DNA of 64,000 nucleotides. It comes from G965216905 sp965216905 (GTDB lineage: Bacteria; Actinomycetota; Acidimicrobiia; Spongiisociales; ZC4RG35). Positions within the stretch are counted from its first letter, which is position 1. Every line of letters starts with the position of its first letter. The position numbers and the translations under genes are program-made. The stretch spans positions 2,232,001 to 2,296,000 of the forward strand of contig OZ244213.1 of NCBI GenBank assembly GCA_965216905.1, written 5' to 3'. Shown here piece after piece: positions 57,939 through 64,000 of the stretch. The notes below the pieces were generated by a model. It worked only from the letters and a program-made list of their open reading frames with translations, had not been told where the DNA came from and searched no databases.

Positions 57939-57944
57939 ATGGTA
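57939..57944 (-). promoter_or_regulatory. -10 box of the 30-residue membrane ORF
   Basis: TACCAT on the minus strand, six bases before the GTG at 57932. Confidence 0.45.
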
Positions 57945-58093
57945 CGCCGGCCGGGCGCACACCCGTCACTCGGCGGGCCGGAGGGTGAGCCGGAGAGTGA
58001 GCCGGAGAAGGAAGCGGTCCGATCCTCCGGCCGCACCCACCGCGGGAGGCAACTAGCCTCGGCGCCCGGACTCCGTGAAAGGACATTTGGCTC

Positions 58094-59464
58094 GTGTATG
58101 ACATCGTCGTCGTCGGCGGCGGACCCGGGGGATACGCCGCGGCCCTCTACGCGCACAACTTCGGCCTCTCGGTGGCCCTCGTGTCGGATGAGCGGCCCGG
58201 AGGGACATGTCTGATTCGCGGGTGCATCCCCGCCAAGCAGTGGCTCCACGTCGCCGAGGTCTTCTCGACCGTTCGCCATGCGTCCGAGTTCGGCGTGATG
58301 TCGTCCGATCCGGAGCTGGACTGGTCCACCGCGTTGGAGCGGAAGAACCGAACCGTCGAGGGTCTTGTGAAGGGACTCGGCGGGCTGCTCAAGCAACGCA
58401 AGGTCGACGTCACCGAGGGCCGGGGCCGACTCGATGGCGCCGGCCGAGTGGTGGTGGAGGCCGGCGACGGATCGGAGCAGACGATCGAGGGATCTCACGT
58501 CATCCTCGCCACCGGCTCGTATGCGCGAACCCTTCCGGACTATCCGATCGATGGTGAGCGGATCGTCACCTCGGATCACGCACTGGACTGGACTCGGCGT
58601 CCCGATCGAGTCGGCATCGTCGGTGGAGGCGTCATCGGTTGCGAGTTTGCGAGTCTCCTGACCGACCTGGGAGCAGAGGTCCACGTCTTCGAGGTCATGG
58701 ACCAGCTCATTCCCGGGGGGGACCCGGATGCGGCCAAACAGCTCCGGCGGATGCTGTCGCGCCGAGGTGTCAACTTCAATATCGGGACCAAGGTCGATGC
58801 ACCTCGGGTCGGAGACACGGTCGTCATCCCGTACGGGGACGAGACGGCCGAGGTGGATGTGGTGTTGATGTCGGTCGGCCGAGGTCCGAACACCGAAGGG
58901 GTGGGTCTCGAATCCACCGCCGCCACCGGCGATCGGGGTTTCGTGAACGTCGACAGATCCACGATGCAGACCGATCAAGCGGGGCTATATGCGGTGGGGG
59001 ACATCGTGGCCGGGACACCCCAACTCGCCCACGTCGCGTTCGCCGAGGCGATCGCAGCCGTCACCCACATCGCAACGGGCTCCGCGGCCCCGGTCGACTA
59101 CCGAGCGATCCCGAGGGTCACATACACCCACCCCGAGGTGGCCGAGGTGGGAATGACCGAAGCGGAGGCTCGCGAAGCGGGACTCGACGTCGAGGTGACC
59201 AAGCACGCATTCAATGGGGTCGGACGGGCCATCATCATCGGTGAGAACCAAGGCTTCGCCAAGGTCATCGCCGAGAAGGACGGCCCGATCGTCGGAGCCG
59301 CCGTCATCGGCCCTCAGGCCGGGGAGATGATCCACGAGCTCATGTACTCGGTGGGCTGGGAGGCATATCCGTCAGAAGCCGCCGCCTTCATCCATGCCCA
59401 TCCCACGCTTTCCGAGGCGGTGGGTGAGACACTGTTGGCGTCCGCCGGCAAGAGCCTGCACTGA
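58094..59464 (+). CDS. lpd: Dihydrolipoyl dehydrogenase
   Basis: A 456-residue E3 flavoprotein. FAD motif IVVVGGGPGGYAAALYA, redox-active GGTCLIRGCIPAK (Cys39 and Cys44), NAD motif VGIVGGGVIGCEFASLL, and C-terminal active-site His-Glu in FIHAHPTLSEA. It reoxidises lipoyl groups of 2-oxoacid dehydrogenase complexes. GTG at 58094 has GAAAGGA upstream and TAGCCT at 58054-58059 as the likely -10. It is 18 bases from the E2 gene, forming an E3-E2 operon without E1. Confidence 0.95.
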   Translation: MYDIVVVGGGPGGYAAALYAHNFGLSVALVSDERPGGTCLIRGCIPAKQWLHVAEVFSTVRHASEFGVMSSDPELDWSTALERKNRTVEGLVKGLGGLLKQRKVDVTEGRGRLDGAGRVVVEAGDGSEQTIEGSHVILATGSYARTLPDYPIDGERIVTSDHALDWTRRPDRVGIVGGGVIGCEFASLLTDLGAEVHVFEVMDQLIPGGDPDAAKQLRRMLSRRGVNFNIGTKVDAPRVGDTVVIPYGDETAEVDVVLMSVGRGPNTEGVGLESTAATGDRGFVNVDRSTMQTDQAGLYAVGDIVAGTPQLAHVAFAEAIAAVTHIATGSAAPVDYRAIPRVTYTHPEVAEVGMTEAEAREAGLDVEVTKHAFNGVGRAIIIGENQGFAKVIAEKDGPIVGAAVIGPQAGEMIHELMYSVGWEAYPSEAAAFIHAHPTLSEAVGETLLASAGKSLH

Positions 59465-59482
59465 GGATCGAGAGGAGACAGC

Positions 59483-61408
59483 ATGGCGATGACGGTGACG
59501 ATGCCGCAGCTGGGGGAGACGGTGACCGAGGGGACGATTCTCCGGTGGGCGAAGCAGGTCGGGGATTCGATCGCGGCCGATGAGGTGCTGGTCGAGATCT
59601 CGACGGACAAGGTGGACACCGAGGTGCCGTCGCCCGCGGCGGGGGTGATCTCGGAGATTCTCGTGAACGAGGGGGAGACGGTGGAGGTGGGGACGGCCAT
59701 CGCGATCATCGGCGATGCCGGTGCCGAGCCCGCCACCGATGACGGCGCACAGCCGGCCGAAGCCGCCGCCTCGGAACCGACGCCGGAGCCGGCTACCGCG
59801 ACCGTCGCAGCATCCGAACCTGCCGAAGCGGTCGGAGCCGGGGCGGCCGAGGCCGGATCCGATCCGTCCCACGATGCCGGATCCGACACCGGCGTCGCCA
59901 CCGAGGAGACAGCCGCTCACGGTGCGGGCGAAGGTGAAGCAACCACGGTGACGATGCCCCAGTTGGGGGAGACGGTGACCGAGGGGACGATTCTCCGGTG
60001 GGCGAAGCAGGTCGGAGATTCGATCGCGGCCGATGAGGTGCTGGTCGAGATCTCGACGGACAAGGTGGACACCGAGGTGCCGTCGCCCGCGGCGGGGGTG
60101 ATCTCGGAGATTCTCGTGAACGAGGGGGAGACGGTGGAGGTGGGGACGGCCATCGCCGTGATCGGCGGTGCCGGCCGCCCGGCCGCGGAGGCCGCCCCGG
60201 AACAGCCGATGGAGCAACCGGTCGAGCCCCGACAATCGCCCGAGCCATCGACTGCTCAGCCGACCGGCCCGGCTCCCGAGGCGGCGCCGGCGGCGCCGGA
60301 CGCGCCGGCCGCCTCGACGGAGCCGTCACGAACCGACACATCCGGCCTGCTGCTGTCGCCGGTGGTGCGCAAACTGGTGCGCGAAAACGAGGTCGACCTC
60401 TCTCTCGTCTCCGGAACGGGTGAAGGTGGACGGATCACCCGGAAGGACGTGGAGCAGCACATCGCCGAGCGCGGCTCCCAACCGCCGGAGCAGCCGGGCC
60501 CGGAGCCCCCGGCGGGCCCCCTGGCGGCCCCCCCGGCGGCCCCCCTGGCGGCCCCCCCGGCGGCCGAGCCGGAGCCGGAGCCGCAGGCGGCGCCCCCGGC
60601 GGCCGAGCCGGCCTCCGAGCCGGAGGCAGCGCCCTCCCCGGCTCAGGTCGCATCGCCGAAGCCACCAACTCCGGCGCCGGCAGCCTCGGGCGACGAGACC
60701 GTGGAGCTGGACCGGCTTCGGGTTCGGATCGGCCAGAACATGATCAAGGCCAAGCAGACCGCCGCCCATGTGTGGACGTCGGTCGAGGTCGACTTCGAGC
60801 GCGTGGAGCGGATCCGGAGTGCCCACAAGGCTGCCTTCAAGGCCGAGGAAGGATTCTCGCTGACATACCTTCCGTTCATCGCCCGAGCCACCATCGACGC
60901 GCTCGGTGAGTATCCGGTCGTCAACTCGTCGTTCTACCTCGAGGAGAAGACCGCGGTGTTCCACCGTTCGGTGAATCTCGGGATCGCCATCGACCTCGAT
61001 CAGAAGGGTTTGGTGGTGGCATCCATCCGGAACGCAGACGGCCTGCGCCTGGTGGGCATCGCCCGCCAGATCCGGGGACTCGCCGAGAAGGCTCGCAACA
61101 ACCGGCTCGAGCCCGACGACGTGACCGGTTCGAGCTTCACCATCACCAACCCCGGTCCATTCGGATCGTTCATGTCGGCCCCGATCATCAACGTTCCCAA
61201 TACGGGCATCCTGTCCACCGACACGGTGACCAAGCGTCCGGCCGTGGTGCAGGGCGTCGATGGTGAGGACGTGATCGCCATCCGTCACATCGGGTATCTG
61301 GGTCTGTCCTGGGATCACCGGGCGTTCGACGGCTCGACCGCGGTGCTGTTCCTGCAGCGAATCAAGCAGAACATCGAGCACTGGGATTGGGAGCAGGAGC
61401 TCGCCTGA
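59483..61408 (+). CDS. sucB: 2-oxoacid dehydrogenase complex E2 (two lipoyl domains, SucB-like)
   Basis: A 641-residue dihydrolipoamide acyltransferase. Two lipoyl domains (about 1-75 and 153-228) each carry EISTDKVDTEVPSP with the lipoylated Lys; Ala/Pro linkers follow; a peripheral-subunit-binding domain (LLLSPVVRKLVRENEVDLS, about 287-325) and the catalytic domain (end SWDHRAFDGSTA with His and Asp) complete it. The domain sequence is of the 2-oxoglutarate dehydrogenase E2 type common in actinobacteria. The two lipoyl domains are coded by almost identical DNA. GAGGAG site precedes the ATG. E1 is not in the window, so pyruvate or branched-chain complexes are not excluded. Confidence 0.93.
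   Translation: MAMTVTMPQLGETVTEGTILRWAKQVGDSIAADEVLVEISTDKVDTEVPSPAAGVISEILVNEGETVEVGTAIAIIGDAGAEPATDDGAQPAEAAASEPTPEPATATVAASEPAEAVGAGAAEAGSDPSHDAGSDTGVATEETAAHGAGEGEATTVTMPQLGETVTEGTILRWAKQVGDSIAADEVLVEISTDKVDTEVPSPAAGVISEILVNEGETVEVGTAIAVIGGAGRPAAEAAPEQPMEQPVEPRQSPEPSTAQPTGPAPEAAPAAPDAPAASTEPSRTDTSGLLLSPVVRKLVRENEVDLSLVSGTGEGGRITRKDVEQHIAERGSQPPEQPGPEPPAGPLAAPPAAPLAAPPAAEPEPEPQAAPPAAEPASEPEAAPSPAQVASPKPPTPAPAASGDETVELDRLRVRIGQNMIKAKQTAAHVWTSVEVDFERVERIRSAHKAAFKAEEGFSLTYLPFIARATIDALGEYPVVNSSFYLEEKTAVFHRSVNLGIAIDLDQKGLVVASIRNADGLRLVGIARQIRGLAEKARNNRLEPDDVTGSSFTITNPGPFGSFMSAPIINVPNTGILSTDTVTKRPAVVQGVDGEDVIAIRHIGYLGLSWDHRAFDGSTAVLFLQRIKQNIEHWDWEQELA
59492..59703 (+). repeat. 212-bp direct repeat, unit A (lipoyl domain 1)
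   Basis: Matches unit B (59945-60156) with only three mismatches, all near the 5' part of the unit. Codes for the first lipoyl domain. Confidence 0.95.
59945..60156 (+). repeat. 212-bp direct repeat, unit B (lipoyl domain 2)
   Basis: Partner of unit A at 59492-59703, 453 bases downstream, about 98.6% identical over 212 bases. Codes for the second lipoyl domain. Confidence 0.95.
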
Positions 61409-61424
61409 CGGATCGGCTCCGCTG

Positions 61425-61931
61425 ATGGCCATCAGTCGATACCTGGCGGAACTGAGGGCCCTTGTGGGGAACCGACCGCTGCACGTTCCGTCGGTCAGCG
61501 TGGCGGTCCGCGACGGGAGTCGATACCTGCTCGGAGTCCACGAGGACCACCGCCGGTGGGTGTTTCCGGGCGGTGCGGTAGACCCGGGTGAGCAGCCATC
61601 GGATGCAGCTGTCCGCGAGACCTGGGAGGAGACCGGCCTCACCGTTGGCCTCACGCGACTGGTCGGATGCTTCGGTGGACCCCACCATCGGATCCGTTAC
61701 CCGAACGGAGACGTCGTCGACTACGTGTCCACCGTGTTCGAGGCGGAGCCGGTGGCGGGGACGCTGGGCGCCGGGCACGACGAGCTCACCGAGTTCGGTT
61801 GGTATTCGCTCGACGAGATTCGAGCCCTTCCGACGGCTGCGTGGGTGCCCGAGATCGTCGACGCCTTGACCGATCCGGCCCGAACCCATGCCGTCCCGAC
61901 CTGGCTTCCACCGAGCGGAGAGGCTCCCTGA
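61425..61931 (+). CDS. Nudix hydrolase
   Basis: A 168-residue Nudix protein. The Nudix box GGAVDPGEQPSDAAVRETWEETGL (given as GGAVDPGE and RETWEETGL, about 46-69) has all metal-binding Glu residues. An N-terminal helix (RYLAELRALVGNRPLHVPSVSV) precedes the domain. Substrate could be a nucleotide sugar, (d)NTP or ADP-ribose; no further signature decides. 16 bases from the E2 stop and probably co-transcribed with lpd-sucB. Confidence 0.92.
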   Translation: MAISRYLAELRALVGNRPLHVPSVSVAVRDGSRYLLGVHEDHRRWVFPGGAVDPGEQPSDAAVRETWEETGLTVGLTRLVGCFGGPHHRIRYPNGDVVDYVSTVFEAEPVAGTLGAGHDELTEFGWYSLDEIRALPTAAWVPEIVDALTDPARTHAVPTWLPPSGEAP

Positions 61932-62061
61932 TCGCTTTGGGTCCTTTGCCGATCCGGAGATGACCATCGCCGGACCGCGGTACTTGCTCCATCAATACGG
62001 TCGAAAGCAATGGGCCGGGCCGCTCCTCCGTGCGGGTCCGGAGCGAATCGGGAGGTGTTCC

Positions 62062-64000
62062 ATGCCGACACGGAGACAGTTTCTTCGCGCCGGCGCCGTG
62101 AGCGGCGCCGCCGTCTATTTCAACCTGCTCGGTGGCTGGGGCTCGGCTCTGGCGGCGCCGGCGGCGGCCGGATTGTCGGATCCGGCCTTCCAGCCCAAGT
62201 TCACCTACCGCGTTCCCAACGCACTCACCCCCGGTCGTCGGGGATTCGTCTACAAGAACAAGGGCCCCAAGTCGAAGTACACGATCGATATTCGGCCCGG
62301 GGCGATGATGACCGGACTGCTCGGTCCTGGTGGGTCGCCGGTGTCGACGTCGTTCTTCGGATACGCGGACAAGGGCACACCCACCTGGCCCGGCATGACG
62401 TTCGAAGTCGTGGCCGATTCGGGACCGGTCGAAGTGACGTGGCGCAACAAACTCGTCGACGACGTGACCGGAGCTCCGGTTCCTCATCTGCTGCCCGTGG
62501 ACACCTCGCTGCACTGGGCCTACAGCCTGCACGGGTACGAGCAGTACACGATCGAGAACGATGGAGTACCGATCGTCACCCATCTGCACGGCGGGCACAC
62601 CGACGACATCTACGACGGCAATCCTGAGTTCTTCTTCGGTCCCGACTACCGGGTCCGCGGCCCGCGATGGGTCGAGAAGCGGTATGTCTACCGCAACGAC
62701 CAGCCGGCCGGAACGCTGTGGTACCACGACCATGCACTGGGGATCACCCGGCTCAACGTCTATGCCGGTCTGGCCGGGTTCTACATCGTTCGCGATGACG
62801 AGGACACCGGTGCCGTCGACAATCCGCTGGGCCTACCGGCGTATCCGTACGAGATGGCACTCGCCGTTCAGGACCGGATGTTTCATGAAAACGGCGAGCT
62901 GTTCTATCCGGCGTTCCCGGGCGACCCGTTCTACGACGACTTCATCACCGGCGAGGGAGCGGTGCTCCCACCGAACGTCTTCCCGGGGGGTGGACCCACG
63001 GCGCTCGCGGAGTTCTTCGGTGACCACATGGTGGTGAACGGGGTCATCTGGCCCCGCGAGCCGGTCGAGCCACGCCACTACCGACTGCGATTCCTCAACG
63101 GCACGGACAGTCGGTTCATGGGGCTCCGCTTCCGTGTCGTCGCGGCGGGAGCCACCGAGTTGGTCGGTGCGTCCGCTCCGGTTCCGTTCTGGGTGATCGG
63201 CAGCGACCAGGGTCTGGCCGCGGCGGCCGCCCAAGTCGATACGTTGCTCTTCGAGCCGGGAGCCAGATACGACGTCGTGTTCGATTTCTCCGCGGTCCCG
63301 GTCGGGAGTCGGGTGATCGTCGAGAACATCCTGGGCGATGCTCCGTACGGTGGGGATCTGCCCGAGCCAGGGGACCTCTTCCCCGACCGCCAGACCGACC
63401 GGGTGATGGCGTTCGACGTGGAGCTGCCGCTGGATCAATCCGTTCCCGACCATTTCGATCCGGCGGCGATCGGATCCTACGGAGGCAATCCACACCCGAG
63501 CGCGCGGACCCGCAAGGTGGCGCTGTTCGAAGGGATGGACGAGTTCGGTCGGCTGCAGCCGCTGCTCGGCGTGGCCGAACCGACCGTGGACTCGGCAGGA
63601 AGCTGGGCGGACGGAGCGATCGGCTGGCACGCTCCGACGACCGAGAATCCGGGATTGGGGGACACCGAGATCTGGGAGATCTACAACGCCACGGGCGACG
63701 CCCATCCGATCCATCTCCATCTGGTCAACTTCGAGGTGATGAACCGGGAGGGGTACTCCGCGGATGTGATCGAGCAGCCGGTGCTGCAGCACAACGGTGC
63801 CGTCGGGACGGGTTTCCGAATCGAGAACATCGTTCTGGACGGGAACGTCCGGGCACCGGAGCCGGCCGAGCGGGCGCCGAAGGACATGGTCACCGCCCTT
63901 CCCGAAGAGGTGACCAGGGTGAAGGCGACCTTCGACCTCCCGGGACGGTACGTCTGGCATTGTCACATCCTCTCGCACGAGGACCACGAGATGATGCGTG
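62062..64000 (+). CDS. Multicopper oxidase (CotA/bilirubin oxidase-like), Tat-exported, C-terminus outside window
   Basis: The first 646 residues of a secreted multicopper oxidase; the frame is open at the window end, probably within a few residues of the end of the protein. A twin-arginine signal (TRRQFLRAG, then hydrophobic stretch to SALAA) exports it folded. Copper motifs: THLHGGH (about 174), WYHDHALG (about 220), HPIHLHLVNFEV (about 548) and WHCHILSHEDHEMM (about 633), the last with the Met typical of type 1 copper. The ATG at 62062 has GGAGG five bases upstream. It oxidises phenols, bilirubin or metal ions; no more can be said. The 130 bases before it hold no gene. Confidence 0.94.
   Translation, partial: MPTRRQFLRAGAVSGAAVYFNLLGGWGSALAAPAAAGLSDPAFQPKFTYRVPNALTPGRRGFVYKNKGPKSKYTIDIRPGAMMTGLLGPGGSPVSTSFFGYADKGTPTWPGMTFEVVADSGPVEVTWRNKLVDDVTGAPVPHLLPVDTSLHWAYSLHGYEQYTIENDGVPIVTHLHGGHTDDIYDGNPEFFFGPDYRVRGPRWVEKRYVYRNDQPAGTLWYHDHALGITRLNVYAGLAGFYIVRDDEDTGAVDNPLGLPAYPYEMALAVQDRMFHENGELFYPAFPGDPFYDDFITGEGAVLPPNVFPGGGPTALAEFFGDHMVVNGVIWPREPVEPRHYRLRFLNGTDSRFMGLRFRVVAAGATELVGASAPVPFWVIGSDQGLAAAAAQVDTLLFEPGARYDVVFDFSAVPVGSRVIVENILGDAPYGGDLPEPGDLFPDRQTDRVMAFDVELPLDQSVPDHFDPAAIGSYGGNPHPSARTRKVALFEGMDEFGRLQPLLGVAEPTVDSAGSWADGAIGWHAPTTENPGLGDTEIWEIYNATGDAHPIHLHLVNFEVMNREGYSADVIEQPVLQHNGAVGTGFRIENIVLDGNVRAPEPAERAPKDMVTALPEEVTRVKATFDLPGRYVWHCHILSHEDHEMMR

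Noticed and set aside
1..64000. Mobile elements, phage genes, tRNA or rRNA genes
   Set aside because: No transposase, integrase or phage protein was recognised in either strand, and no tRNA-like cloverleaf or T-loop sequence was seen by eye; a tRNAscan run would settle the tRNA question.

Overview
The window reads as a chromosomal segment of a GC-rich Actinomycetota, most likely an acidimicrobiial lineage. The basis is the high G+C and codon bias, an inositol-3-phosphate synthase, an actinobacterial-type SUF iron-sulfur system with SufU and a Rieske protein, Cys-paired S-layer-homology-like repeats, Thr/Pro-repeat (TTTTRP) exported proteins, and many TANNNT boxes placed 6-8 nt before start codons, which indicates leaderless transcripts. 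No tRNA, rRNA, insertion sequence, phage gene or CRISPR array was seen. Coding density is very high and no gene-free stretch exceeds 300 bases; the longest are 25737-26007 (271 bases, with a strong hairpin) and 14887-15100 (214 bases, with a candidate operator).

Layout. 1-5.4 kb: housekeeping genes (subtilase cut by the window edge, ArfB-like hydrolase, Ino1, a DUF6941-like protein, a Lon-N-domain protein, an MDR oxidoreductase). 5.4-25.7 kb: a coherent catabolic island: aconitase-X small and large subunits, an NTF2-like protein, two covalent-flavin dimethylglycine/sarcosine-dehydrogenase-like enzymes with folate domains, an MttB-family methyltransferase, an IclR regulator, a hydroxyacid dehydrogenase, a zinc alcohol dehydrogenase, an enolase-superfamily enzyme, a Dpp-type ABC importer and an amidohydrolase. 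This looks like import and stepwise demethylation, oxidation and dehydration of an N-methylated, possibly hydroxyproline-type, nitrogen compound. Two divergent promoters in the island share a GTTYC-N7-GGAAC dyad that may be the IclR operator.

26-32 kb: M23 peptidase, NAD-binding protein, GltB (without GltD), ClpP. 32-49.4 kb: SUF genes in three separate units: sufB; sufD-Rieske-sufC; and, on the other strand, a second sufC with sufS and sufU. Between them lie a sigma factor, a DUF4015 protein, UdgB, a receiver protein, and a MetOD1 plus GGDEF/EAL pair. sufB and sufD share an 18-bp promoter element. 49.5-57.8 kb: YbaK-like deacylase, two exported proteins built on the same triple SLH-like anchor (VanW cargo and beta-helix cargo), a metallo-beta-lactamase/TetR operon facing a FadE5-like acyl-CoA dehydrogenase across a 34-bp operator, and small proteins. 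57.8-64 kb: a 30-codon membrane ORF, lpd-E2-Nudix, and a Tat-exported multicopper oxidase cut by the window edge.
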